Source: JBEVJK01 sp963791325 (GTDB lineage: Bacteria; Pseudomonadota; Alphaproteobacteria; Rhizobiales; Rhizobiaceae). From it: DNA of 64,000 nt. Numbering within the stretch: position 1 is the stretch's first letter; the number at the start of each line of letters is the position of its first letter. The stretch covers positions 186,001-250,000 of the forward strand of contig CAWBRU010000023.1 in assembly GCA_963791325.1 (NCBI GenBank), given 5' to 3'. Positions 1-7,993 of this stretch are shown piece by piece. Made by a program: the position numbers and the translations under genes. Under the pieces are notes generated by a model that saw nothing but the letters and a program-made list of their open reading frames with translations, had not been told where the DNA came from and did not search any database.

Positions 1-269
1 TCGGCGGGCTCAAGGAGAAGCTCTTGGCAGCGCTGCGGGGCGGCATCAAGAAGGTGCTGATCCCCGAGGAGAACGCCAAGGATCTGGCCGAGATCCCGGA
101 CAACGTGAAGAGCGGACTGGAGATCATCCCGGTGAGCCGCGTTGGCGAGGTGCTGCGCCACGCGCTGGTGCGCATGCCCGAGCCGATCGAATGGGTCGAA
201 TCGGCCGGCGATGCGGCAGGCCAGGCCGAGGTCGGCGACGACGCCGGCGCGGCGACCTTCGCCCACTGA
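1..269 (+). CDS. lon: Lon protease, C-terminal end (partial)
   Basis: This is the last ~88 residues of ATP-dependent Lon protease, a cytoplasmic AAA+ serine protease that degrades misfolded and regulatory proteins. The frame is open from base 3 and stops with TGA at 267-269. The segment beginning GGLKEKLLAALRGGIKKVLIP and continuing through ENAKDLAEIP and the VGEVLRHAL helix is the typical end of the Lon proteolytic domain. It is followed by a short acidic, alanine-rich tail. The catalytic Ser and Lys lie upstream, outside the window. hupB follows directly, which is the usual order in alphaproteobacteria. The TTG at 24 is internal and not a start. Confidence 0.93.
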   Translation, partial: GGLKEKLLAALRGGIKKVLIPEENAKDLAEIPDNVKSGLEIIPVSRVGEVLRHALVRMPEPIEWVESAGDAAGQAEVGDDAGAATFAH

Positions 270-297
270 CCACCCGCCCGGAAGGGCAAGACCTTGC

Positions 298-324
298 AAG
301 CCGGGCTCATCGAGCCCGGCTTTT
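298..324 (+). terminator. Rho-independent terminator after lon
   Basis: A perfect 10-bp GC-rich stem (299-308 with 312-321) has a 3-nt loop and runs into TTTT. It lies 29 nt past the lon stop, so lon and hupB are probably separate transcription units. Confidence 0.85.
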
Positions 325-461
325 CTGTGAGCAAGCCCGCAAACCCGCGGATTTCTGCGTTTTTTCGAGAGCCGGCATCTTGGTTCGGGCAGCAACTCTT
401 TCTAAGGTTCGTGTCCTGCCGGTTGAGTCGTGCGTCCGGTCTTGAGAGGAAGGGCTATTTG

Positions 462-734
462 ATGAACAAGAACGAACTTGCATCCGCCGTGGCCGACGCG
501 GCCAAGATCGGCAAAGGCGACGCTCAGGCGGCGGTCGACGCGGTGTTTTCCGTCATCACCGGTGAGCTCAAGCGGGGCGGCGAAGTCAGGCTCGTCGGTT
601 TCGGCAATTTCACCGTTTCCAAGCGTGTTGCATCGACGGGGCGCAATCCGCAGACCGGTGCGGAGGTCAAGATCCCGGCCCGCACGGTGCCGAAGTTTTC
701 CGCCGGCAAGGGGTTGAAGGACGCCGTGAATTAA
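462..734 (+). CDS. hupB: DNA-binding protein HU
   Basis: This 90-residue nucleoid protein of the HU/IHF family begins MNKNELASAVADAAKIGKGDAQAAVDA. It has the conserved GFGNF turn and the DNA-binding arm around GRNPQTGAEVKIPARTVPKF, and ends GKGLKDAVN. HU dimers bend and compact DNA without sequence specificity. The ATG at 462 is chosen because GAGAGGAAGGG sits just upstream and the length is exactly that of the family; an upstream extension to 294 would add a non-homologous leader. It has its own terminator-like hairpin and follows lon, as is common in Hyphomicrobiales. Confidence 0.97.
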   Translation: MNKNELASAVADAAKIGKGDAQAAVDAVFSVITGELKRGGEVRLVGFGNFTVSKRVASTGRNPQTGAEVKIPARTVPKFSAGKGLKDAVN

Positions 735-763
735 AGCGGCCTCCCGACGGGCGGAAGCGCTTT
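733..763 (+). terminator. Hairpin at the end of hupB
   Basis: AAAGCG (733-738) pairs with CGCTTT (758-763). Inside it CC/GG and CCC/GGG pairs close a GAC loop, with small bulges. It overlaps the hupB stop codon. There is no long T-run after it, so it could be a terminator or an mRNA-stabilising end. Confidence 0.5.
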
Positions 764-1042
764 CCGTCGCAGCTGCCCAGGAGGAACGTCAGGAGCGGTT
801 CGCCGATTGCAGGGATCGGTGAGCCGCTATCTTTTTTGCCGATCTCGGCAGGGATGGTTCGCGGCTGGGGTATTCGTCGAGCGATCCGGACGGAAAACCG
901 ATTGTCCTGTCTTTGCTCCAATCAGCGCCGGTAACCGCCGCATGCCGGCGTTCCGCCGCCGCCGTTTCGAAGCCGCAACGCGACGCCGCCACGCAGACGG
1001 GGCGGGCTCGTCCGGCTTCGTCCCGGCAGACCCTTTGTGCGA
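764..1042. other. Gene-free spacer between hupB and ppk2
   Basis: No reading frame here has a credible product. The ppk2 gene comes from the opposite strand, so this is a convergent spacer; I see no tRNA and no repeat. Confidence 0.6.
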
Positions 1043-1873
1043 TCAATACGTCTCGGGGATCCAGCGTCGGTCCTTCATCGGTGCGAGGTCGTCATAGGCG
1101 TGCTTCTTGGCGCGCTTGGGCAGCTTGATCTCCTGCCGCGGGACCGCTTCATAAGGGATCTGGGAGATGAGGTGAGCGATGGTGTTCAACCGGGCGCGGC
1201 GCTTGTCGTCGGAACGGACAATGTGCCAGGGCGCATGCTCGCTGTCGGTCGCCTCGAGCATCAGGTCACGGGCGCGGGAATAGTCGTACCAGCGTTCCCG
1301 GGCGGGAATGTCCATGGGCGACAGCTTCCATTGCCGCAGCTTGTCTTCGATGCGGGCCTCGAACCGCCGCTTCTGCTCGGCGTTGCCCACCTCCAGCCAG
1401 TATTTGAGCAGGATGATGCCGCTGTCGACGATGTGCCGCTCGACCGGCGGACACAGCTTCAGGAACTCCCGGTGCTGCTCCTTCGTGCAGAAGCCCATCA
1501 CATATTCGACCCCGCCGCGATTGTACCAGCTGCGATCGAACACGGTGATCTCGCCGGCAGCCGGGAAGTGCTTGAGATAGCGCTGCATATAGAGCTGCGA
1601 CTTCTCGCGGTCCGACGGGGCCGGCAGCGCCACGACCCGGAAGACGCGCGGGCTGACGCGCTCGGTGAGCGCCCGGATGACGCCGCCCTTGCCGGCCGCA
1701 TCGCGTCCCTCGAACACGATGACAATGCGCTGGCCGGTGTGCTTCACCCATTCCTGGATGGCACACAGCTCCTCCTGCAGCTTCCTCAGCTCGCGCACAT
1801 AGTCCTTGCCGTTGAGCTTCTCCCTGGGAGCGGGCTCGGCAACGTCCTTGCCGGATTCGAGATCGGTATCCAC
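1043..1873 (-). CDS. ppk2: Polyphosphate kinase 2 (PPK2), single-domain
   Basis: Transfers phosphate between polyphosphate and nucleoside di- or monophosphates in the cytoplasm. The 276-residue protein has the PPK2 Walker A motif GRDAAGKGG at about 56-64, the Walker B/lid region VFDRSWYNR at about 111-119, and the RARDLMLEATD and HIVRSDDKRRARLN segments that close the family fold. Its length is that of one-domain PPK2 enzymes; subclass (ADP or GDP versus NMP acceptor) cannot be read reliably here. The acidic ~20-residue N-terminus before KLNGKDYVREL is normal. It ends convergent to hupB and is followed upstream by small exported proteins with no obvious link. Confidence 0.93.
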   Translation of the reverse strand: MDTDLESGKDVAEPAPREKLNGKDYVRELRKLQEELCAIQEWVKHTGQRIVIVFEGRDAAGKGGVIRALTERVSPRVFRVVALPAPSDREKSQLYMQRYLKHFPAAGEITVFDRSWYNRGGVEYVMGFCTKEQHREFLKLCPPVERHIVDSGIILLKYWLEVGNAEQKRRFEARIEDKLRQWKLSPMDIPARERWYDYSRARDLMLEATDSEHAPWHIVRSDDKRRARLNTIAHLISQIPYEAVPRQEIKLPKRAKKHAYDDLAPMKDRRWIPETY

Positions 1874-1882
1874 CGCCGTCTC

Positions 1883-2296
1883 CTAAAGCTTGCAGCGCCT
1901 GTAATTGAAGGTCATTTCCGGAAAGCCGGGGTTGAAACGTTCGAACTCGTCGGCACTGATGACGCGAAAACCCGTCGAGACGGTGTCGAACATCAACGCC
2001 GACGCGCAGTTCATCATGATGGTGTAATCGCCCTTGCCGGTCTCGCGCACCTTGGCTGCCGTGCAGCTCATATTGGAGCCCTCGATCTTCTTGCCGTCGA
2101 TGATGACTCCGGTGGACAGGTTCGAGCTCCGGTCGCGGAACCGCATCTTCGAACCGACTTTCTTGAAGGTCTCGCTGCAGGTGCCCGACAGCGTCCAGGC
2201 GCCTTGGATGGCGTCCAGCCCGGCGGCCTCGACGGCGGAACTTGCCGACATGGCGATGGCGGCGAGAACCAGCGGACGGAGCAGGAAGGGTCGCAT
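1883..2296 (-). CDS. Small exported protein of unknown function
   Basis: I do not recognise a family. From the ATG at 2296 the protein is 137 residues with a clear Sec signal (MRPFLLRPLVLAAIAMSASSAVEA, cleavage about residue 24). The mature part has four cysteines (SGTCSET, MSCTA, MNCAS, RRCKL) that could form two disulfides in the periplasm. An in-frame GTG at 2308 is an alternative start, but it overlaps the likely ribosome-binding site AGAGG. It lies 10 nt from ppk2 and may share its transcript. Confidence 0.72.
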   Translation of the reverse strand: MRPFLLRPLVLAAIAMSASSAVEAAGLDAIQGAWTLSGTCSETFKKVGSKMRFRDRSSNLSTGVIIDGKKIEGSNMSCTAAKVRETGKGDYTIMMNCASALMFDTVSTGFRVISADEFERFNPGFPEMTFNYRRCKL

Positions 2297-2341
2297 CGGT
2301 TCACTCACCTCTCGTTTGGCGGCCGCCGCTCGCGGGCTGGC

Positions 2342-2662
2342 TCAAGGGCTCTTCTCGAAGCACTGGACGATGGCGACGTGGTCGCAGATGCCGACGGTAT
2401 CGTCGATGCGCAGATAGTTCTTCGACCGCATGCAATCCGTCACCGCGTCGATCTCCTGGCGCGTGAGCACCTCATTCTGCGAATGGCTCGCCGTCCCGGC
2501 CGTCGCGGGGGAGGCGCTTCCGAGAACTTCCCGGCGGCAGCCGTCCAGCTCGCTCTGCGCGGCATGCTCGGGCGGGGCGGCGAGGGCCAGCGTGGCGAGC
2601 AGGCAAGCCGGCGCAACCGGCCACAGGCCGAGCCTACGCCCAGGACAGGTAGAAGCCGACAT
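2342..2662 (-). CDS. Hypothetical small exported protein
   Basis: A 106-residue protein with a hydrophobic leader (GLWPVAPACLLATLALAAPP) that could be a signal peptide after a short basic N-terminus. The mature part has an acidic helix (VLTRQEIDAVTDCMRSKNY) and five cysteines in all. Its start overlaps the end of the upstream gene by 29 nt, so translational coupling is possible, or the true start is further in. No family recognised. Confidence 0.55.
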   Translation of the reverse strand: MSASTCPGRRLGLWPVAPACLLATLALAAPPEHAAQSELDGCRREVLGSASPATAGTASHSQNEVLTRQEIDAVTDCMRSKNYLRIDDTVGICDHVAIVQCFEKSP

Positions 2663-3092
2663 CGCCCGGGATCCCGCCGGGAAAGTTGATGATCATCGCC
2701 TTCAGCTTATAGCCGCGCGGCTTGATCGCCTCCTCGTAGCGATCGTAGAGCTCGCGTGCCTTGCCCTGCAGCGTATCGGGCCAGCCGGGGGTCGCATTGT
2801 TGATCGCCCGGCCGCCGTCGGAGCACAGGTCGCTGGAGAAGGTGTAGACCAGCGCCTCGGTCTTGCCTTGCTCGACCGCCGCGCGCACCAGCCGCTGGAT
2901 CTTGGCGCGTTCGGCCTCACTGACGTGCTCGGTGAGGAAGGTCTTGGCGAACTCTTCGTGCTCCCGCGCCTTCTCGTTCCTGGCCTTCTCCTCCTTCTTC
3001 ATCTCGGCCATTTCGCGCTCGAGCATCTGCATGCGCAGCTCCTCGGCGCTCGGAATGGCACTGCTGGGGGTCGAGGGTTTGCTGTCGGCCAT
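2634..3092 (-). CDS. Hypothetical coiled-coil protein
   Basis: A 152-residue cytoplasmic protein. Residues ~15-60 are a highly charged predicted coiled coil (EELRMQMLEREMAEMKKEEKARNEKAREHEEF). The rest is a compact domain (FSSDLCSDGGRAINNATPGWPDTLQGKARELYDRYEEAIKPRGYKLKAMIINFP split over two halves) that I cannot assign. GGAG just upstream supports the ATG at 3092. It is the first of three small same-strand genes leading to ppk2. Confidence 0.68.
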   Translation of the reverse strand: MADSKPSTPSSAIPSAEELRMQMLEREMAEMKKEEKARNEKAREHEEFAKTFLTEHVSEAERAKIQRLVRAAVEQGKTEALVYTFSSDLCSDGGRAINNATPGWPDTLQGKARELYDRYEEAIKPRGYKLKAMIINFPGGIPGDVGFYLSWA

Positions 3093-3231
3093 CGCACTCT
3101 CCTTGATCCTGCCTTGATCCTGGTCGGTTCACCGCAGTGGCCGGCACACATTCACAAAAGCATAGAGGCGCGGCAAAGGCCAGGCGCGTAGCATCGCGTA
3201 ATCTCGGTGTAGTCGGACCCGCTTTGGACCG

Positions 3232-4902
3232 TCACCGGGCAGGGCCGGCCTGCGGTGCGGCCTCGAACGCGGCATAGGCATCCTCCAGATCGTCGAACAC
3301 CATCGCCCGACCGATCCGCTCCAGCACCCCGGATCGCGCAAGGATCGCCAGCGGCTCGCTGTGCAGTTCGGCGATGCCGAAGCGCACGTGACGCGCCTCG
3401 AACAGGGAGAGCGCCTCCTCCAGCATCGCCGTCGCCGTGCTGTCGATGTCGACGACCGCGCTGGCGTCGAGCACGAACCAGCTGCCCGCCGGCAAGGAAT
3501 TGGCGATGCTGCCCAGGCGCTCCCGCACATGCTCGGCGTTGAAGAACAGCAGACTGCCCTGGAAAAGCCACAGCGTCAGGCCCTCGACCGGCCGCGCATC
3601 GGCATGACGGTGCAGCTTGAAAAAGCCCTCCCGCCCGGCGATGCGGCCGAGCAGGGCATCATGGGGCGCGAGACCCTTGACCAGCAGGTAGACGAGGGTG
3701 GCCGCAACGGCGACGATGACGCCTTGCAGCACGCCGAGGCCGATCGCGCCGACCATGCCGATCACCGCGAACAGGAACTCGGCCCTGCTGGTGCGCCACA
3801 GCTTGGCAAAGGCGCCGACATCGATCAGCGAGATTGCGGCGGAAGCCAGCACGGCGCCGAGCGCGGCATTGGGCACCTGGCTCAGCGGCCCGCTCAGATA
3901 GGCCACCGCGAGCATCAGCGACAGTGCGGCGACCACGGCGGCGAGCTGGCTCCTGCCGCCCATCGACAGGTTCACGGCGGTGCGCGAATCCGAAGCGGTC
4001 ACGGGCAGGCCGCCGAACAGGCCGGCGGCGATGTTGGCCGCGCCGAAGCCGATCAGCTCGCGATTGGCGTCGATCCGCTCGCCGGTCCGTGCGGCGAAGC
4101 TCCTGACGGTGACGATGCCCGAGCCGAAGCTGACGAGGAGCACGGCACCTGCGCCGAGCAGCAGCTTGTCGAGCGGCAGATGAGCATCCCAGGGCAGGCT
4201 GAAGGCGGGCAGCGCCGACGGCACTTGGCCGATGACCGCGACACCTTGCGCAGGCAAGTCGAGCAGCATCGACAAGGCGGTGCCCAGGACGATGGCGACC
4301 AGCGGTCCGGGAAGGGCCGGCCAGCGCGCCGCCAGCAGCCGCAGCATGACGAACAAGCCTGCGGCCAATGCCAGGCTCGCCGCGTTGATCTCCGTCCAGC
4401 GGCGGGCGATTTCGAAGAGCGGGCCGACCAGCCCGTCGCTCGCCAGCTTGACGCCGGTGACGCGCCCGATCTGGCCGACCAGGATGGAGATCGAGATGCC
4501 GCTGATGAAGCCGATCAGGATCGGACGCGACAGGAAATTGGCGACGATGCCGAGCCTGAGCAGGCTCGCCAGCAGGCAGAGAACACCGACGGTGAGAGCG
4601 ATTGCCCCGGCAATGACCACGTTCTGCGGCGCGGCAGCCGGGCCGAGCGAGGCGAGCACCGCGGCAAGCACGATGGTCGTGCCGGCGTCCGGTCCCACGA
4701 TCACGTACCGCGACGACCCGAACAGCGCATAGCCGAGCAGCGGCAGCATGCTTGCGTAAAGGCCGACTTGCGGGGGCAGGCCGGCAATTGCCGGATAGGC
4801 AATGGCGCTCGGCAGGCCGACCGCGGCGATCGACAGGCCCGAGAGCAGATCGGGCCGCAGCCATTCGCGCCGATAGCGGAACGCGGGCGGAAGACCCGTC
4901 AC
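3232..4902 (-). CDS. SulP-family inorganic anion transporter with STAS domain
   Basis: An inner-membrane SLC26/SulP carrier for anions such as sulfate or bicarbonate. The 556 residues start with the conserved YRREWLRPDLLSGLSIAAVGLPSAIAYPAIAGLPPQVGLY helix pair (seen in two stretches). It then shows about a dozen membrane segments, including GPDAGTTIVLAA and the GGLPVTASDSRTAVN signature. The C-terminal STAS domain spans about 425-545 with the DASAVVDIDSTA loop. There is no carbonic anhydrase gene nearby, so substrate is undetermined. The next gene on the same strand lies 44 nt upstream. Confidence 0.92.
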   Translation of the reverse strand: MTGLPPAFRYRREWLRPDLLSGLSIAAVGLPSAIAYPAIAGLPPQVGLYASMLPLLGYALFGSSRYVIVGPDAGTTIVLAAVLASLGPAAAPQNVVIAGAIALTVGVLCLLASLLRLGIVANFLSRPILIGFISGISISILVGQIGRVTGVKLASDGLVGPLFEIARRWTEINAASLALAAGLFVMLRLLAARWPALPGPLVAIVLGTALSMLLDLPAQGVAVIGQVPSALPAFSLPWDAHLPLDKLLLGAGAVLLVSFGSGIVTVRSFAARTGERIDANRELIGFGAANIAAGLFGGLPVTASDSRTAVNLSMGGRSQLAAVVAALSLMLAVAYLSGPLSQVPNAALGAVLASAAISLIDVGAFAKLWRTSRAEFLFAVIGMVGAIGLGVLQGVIVAVAATLVYLLVKGLAPHDALLGRIAGREGFFKLHRHADARPVEGLTLWLFQGSLLFFNAEHVRERLGSIANSLPAGSWFVLDASAVVDIDSTATAMLEEALSLFEARHVRFGIAELHSEPLAILARSGVLERIGRAMVFDDLEDAYAAFEAAPQAGPAR

Positions 4903-4945
4903 GGCAGCGCTCCGCCCGGGCGCCGCGCCAACGCCGGCAGGGCGG

Positions 4946-5338
4946 TCATGGCCGTCGCGGCGGCCGCGCCAACGACATGCGGCCGAGCGCCGCCCGGATC
5001 TCGGCGCACAGGCTCACGATCCACCCTTCGCACTCTGCCAACCGGTGCTTCCTGAGAACTTCCGGCAGCAAGGTCACGCCCTCCAGCGCCCGCTGCGCCT
5101 CGGCAAGATCGTCGCAGAGCTCGACGAATTCATCGTCATGCATCGCCAGGACCCGGATCTGAGCAGCCAGCTCCGGCATCAGACGACAAGCAACAAGCAC
5201 ACCAGAACCCATGTTGATGAGGCCATGTTCCGCAAGGTCCAACCAGAGTTTCACATTTGCTTTTGTTCGTCGCGACAAGTAACGTAAAATACCGTAGTGA
5301 ACATGCAGCGCACCGCCGAAGGAGGGTTTGGTGGTCAT
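4946..5338 (-). CDS. Hypothetical helical protein
   Basis: About 130 residues, largely helical, with a leucine/alanine-rich middle (MPELAAQIRVLAMHDDEFVELCDDLAEAQRALEGV) and an arginine-rich end. No family recognised. The ATG at 5338 would overlap the start and ribosome-binding site of the divergent gene at 5331, so the real start may be an internal codon such as the ATG of MGSGVLVACRL. Reading frame statistics (GC-rich third positions) look real to the end. Confidence 0.55.
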   Translation of the reverse strand: MTTKPSFGGALHVHYGILRYLSRRTKANVKLWLDLAEHGLINMGSGVLVACRLMPELAAQIRVLAMHDDEFVELCDDLAEAQRALEGVTLLPEVLRKHRLAECEGWIVSLCAEIRAALGRMSLARPPRRP

Positions 5339-7091
5339 GCCTCCCGGAGAGGCATCTCACTGTGTGAAAGGTGAGGTGCTGCCCTATGATCGCACGCATG
5401 CGGAAGCTGTGCGCGATCAGGTCAGGCGTCTGCTCGAAAGCCCCGAATTCTTGGTTCCGGAGCGAGCGCGACGCTTCCTGACCTATATCGTCGAGGAAAC
5501 GCTCGACGGCCGGGCCGACCGGATCAAGGCTTTTTCGGTGGCCACCGACGTGCTCGGCCGCGACGCCTCTTTCGATGGCTCGACCGATCCGGTCGTCCGC
5601 ATCGAGGCAGGACGGGTGCGCCGCGCCCTCGAGCTGTTTTACCTGACTGCCGGGGCCGACGACCCGATCGTCATCACCATTCCCAAGGGCGGATACGTCC
5701 CGACATTCACCTGGCGGACACGTCTGCCGCCGGCGCATGTTGCGCCCGCCGACCCGCAGCGGCAAAGCCAAGCCCGATCCAGGCCGGCTTGGCGCCGCGT
5801 CGCCGGGGCCGCTGCCCTCGCCCTGCTGCTCGCCGGTGCGGGGCTGATCGCGCGCTTCAGCCCTGCACCGGTCACTGCCCTCGAGGCGGTGACCCATGCG
5901 CGGACGCCGGCGCTGTCACGCCTGCTCGTCTCGCCCTTCTCGGCCGATGCCGGTGCGCCGCGCGGGCCACCGATCGCCCAAGGATTGACCGACGAGGTCG
6001 TCCGGCAACTGGCCGCTTTCCGTGAGATCGAGGTCGTCGCCGGCCCGCTGGTGGCTGCACGCGGCCAGGCAGAGCCGATCCAATACGAACTGCAAGGCGC
6101 GCTGCGGCTGACCGACCAGCGTTTCCGGCTGAGCGCGCGGCTGATCGACAATGCCGACGGCTCGGTGGTCTGGGCCGAGAATTATGATGCCGACCTCGAT
6201 GCGGGGAGGCTTTTGGACAGCGAATCCGCGATTGCCGCGAAGGTGGCGACGGCGGTCGCTCAGCCCTACGGGGTGGTTTTCCGCACCGATTCGGCGCGGC
6301 TCGAGCGCGAGACGCCGAATGATTGGGCCGCCTACCAATGCACGCTGGCCTATTATGCCTATCGGGCCGACCTCAACCCGCGCACTCACAACGCGGTAGA
6401 AAGTTGTCTGGAGCGCACGACGCAACAATTTCCCACTTACGCGACGGCGTGGGCACTTCTGTCGCTCACCTATCTCGATGCCGTTCGTTTCCGCTATGCC
6501 GTCGGCGGCAGCATGACGCCGCCCATCGACCAGGCATTTGACGCGGCGCGTCGCGCGGTCGACCTGGACCCCGACAATGCCAGAGCTTTGCAGGCCTATA
6601 TGACGGCGCTGTTCTTCAAGCAGGACGTCGATGCCGCGCTGAAGGTCGGCGCCCGCGCGATCGCCAGCAACCCGAACGACACCGAGCTGCTCGCCGAATA
6701 TGGATTGCGGCTCGCGCTGACGGGCGAATGGTCGAGAGGCCGCGACCTCATGCTCGAAGTGCTCGACCGAAACCCCGGCCCCCTCGGCTATTACGAGAGC
6801 GTGGTCGCACTCTGCTACTACATGCTGGGCGACTACCAGACCGCCGGCATGTGGATCGGCAAGGCCAAGCTTACGGCCAATCCCATCTATCATGTCATCG
6901 CTGCGGCGATCTACGGCCAGCTCGGACTGACGGCGCAATCCTCGGCGGAGCGGAACTGGTTCGCCGACAATGCGCCGGCCTTTCTGGACGAGCTGCCGGA
7001 GGTCATCAGGATGCGCAACATCCCGCCCGCAGACGAAGCACGGCTGCTGCAAGGCTTGGCCAAAGCCGGTTTCAAGACCACCGCCAGCTGA
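5331..7091 (+). CDS. Membrane-anchored TolB-like/TPR protein (adenylate-cyclase-associated type, cyclase domain absent)
   Basis: About 586 residues. The first ~110 are a conserved cytoplasmic module (RFLTYIVEETLDGRADRIKAF through PIVITIPKGGYVPTF) found at the N-terminus of many rhizobial signalling proteins. A single membrane helix (about 155-175, AGAAALALLLAGAGLIARF) follows. Next comes a TolB N-terminal/FlgO-like domain (SPFSADAG...GLTDEVVRQLAAFREIEVVAG) and then TPR repeats to the end. No cyclase catalytic motif is present. AAGGAGG at 5319-5325 serves GTG 5331 or ATG 5337; TTG 5328 is too close. Role is probably in protein-protein signalling at the inner membrane; this is inference. Confidence 0.8.
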   Translation: MVMPPGEASHCVKGEVLPYDRTHAEAVRDQVRRLLESPEFLVPERARRFLTYIVEETLDGRADRIKAFSVATDVLGRDASFDGSTDPVVRIEAGRVRRALELFYLTAGADDPIVITIPKGGYVPTFTWRTRLPPAHVAPADPQRQSQARSRPAWRRVAGAAALALLLAGAGLIARFSPAPVTALEAVTHARTPALSRLLVSPFSADAGAPRGPPIAQGLTDEVVRQLAAFREIEVVAGPLVAARGQAEPIQYELQGALRLTDQRFRLSARLIDNADGSVVWAENYDADLDAGRLLDSESAIAAKVATAVAQPYGVVFRTDSARLERETPNDWAAYQCTLAYYAYRADLNPRTHNAVESCLERTTQQFPTYATAWALLSLTYLDAVRFRYAVGGSMTPPIDQAFDAARRAVDLDPDNARALQAYMTALFFKQDVDAALKVGARAIASNPNDTELLAEYGLRLALTGEWSRGRDLMLEVLDRNPGPLGYYESVVALCYYMLGDYQTAGMWIGKAKLTANPIYHVIAAAIYGQLGLTAQSSAERNWFADNAPAFLDELPEVIRMRNIPPADEARLLQGLAKAGFKTTAS

Positions 7092-7103
7092 GCCCGCAAT
7101 AGC

Positions 7104-7919
7104 CTAAGCGGCCGCGCGCCGACCCCACGCCGCCATCATGAGCGGGCCCAAGGCGCTCAGGCGGGGATCGAAGCAAAGCGCGATGGCCTCGTCGATCTCG
7201 TCCGCGGTCGGGTGCCCGGCGGCAATCATCGGCTCACGCAGCTGCGCCAATGTAAGGCCCCAGAGCCGGCCGCCGGCTTCGCCGCCGCGCCACATCGTCG
7301 TGCGGCCCTCGCACCCGACGGCCACGAGCCCGGCGCCGGCAAGATCACCTGGGACACGTCGGCCATAGAATGGGTCGAAGCGGTGCCGCGCCGCCAGCAC
7401 AGCGCAGTGCTCCTGCATGGCGCGATCGAACAGCGCGCTCGCCGCCGGCTCCATCCGGGGATCGGCCACCGCCGACACGAAGTCCAGCTCCTCGGCGACG
7501 ATCCAGCCTCCCGGCTTCAGAGCCTTGACCAGCCTCGGCAGCACCGGTCGCGGGTCGCCCAGCCATGCCAGGACCAGGCGCAGGTGGACAAGGTCGAACT
7601 CTCCCTCGGGCAGGTTGTCGCTCAGCAGGTCGTGGACGCGAACCTCGAGGTTCGGGTGCGCCAGCTCGCGCAGGACCGTTGTGTCGAGGTCGGTCGCAAG
7701 CACGGAGCCCTCGGGAGCAACACGGTCGCACAGCCACGCGGCGATCGAGCCGCCGCCGGCACCGACCTCGGCGCAGCGCCAGTTCCGGCCGACGCCGCGC
7801 GCTTCGAGGCAGCCGATCGTGCCGGGGTCGAACAGGAGCTCCAGGGTCCTCAGCCGCTCGCGCTGGCCACCGATAGCATTCTTGAACGCGTAGGTCTGCG
7901 CGTCGGTCGTCATTGCCAT
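7104..7919 (-). CDS. SAM-dependent class I methyltransferase
   Basis: A ~271-residue cytoplasmic methyltransferase. Motif I is AEVGAGGGSIAAWL, the acidic post-I residue lies in LATDLDTTVL, and motif IV/post-motif is FDLVHLRLVLAWLGDP followed by LKPGGWIVAEE. The substrate is unknown. The ATG at 7919 (or 7913) is chosen; a longer frame to 8036 would overlap the next gene and has no homologous look. It ends 12 nt from the convergent TPR gene. Confidence 0.86.
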   Translation of the reverse strand: MAMTTDAQTYAFKNAIGGQRERLRTLELLFDPGTIGCLEARGVGRNWRCAEVGAGGGSIAAWLCDRVAPEGSVLATDLDTTVLRELAHPNLEVRVHDLLSDNLPEGEFDLVHLRLVLAWLGDPRPVLPRLVKALKPGGWIVAEELDFVSAVADPRMEPAASALFDRAMQEHCAVLAARHRFDPFYGRRVPGDLAGAGLVAVGCEGRTTMWRGGEAGGRLWGLTLAQLREPMIAAGHPTADEIDEAIALCFDPRLSALGPLMMAAWGRRAAA

Positions 7920-7993
7920 GCTTCGACCGGCCGTATCGCATGCAGCTTGTGCGGCGATCCGTTGGGGCCGACCGAGGAAATCACCCCACGGAC

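Noticed and set aside
1037..2689. 550-codon plus-strand open frame
   Set aside because: It is antisense to ppk2 and the small exported genes. High GC at third positions keeps the opposite strand open; the translation has no domain-like content.
3361..5055. 564-codon plus-strand open frame
   Set aside because: Antisense shadow of the SulP transporter gene, rich in Gln, Arg and Glu as such shadows are.
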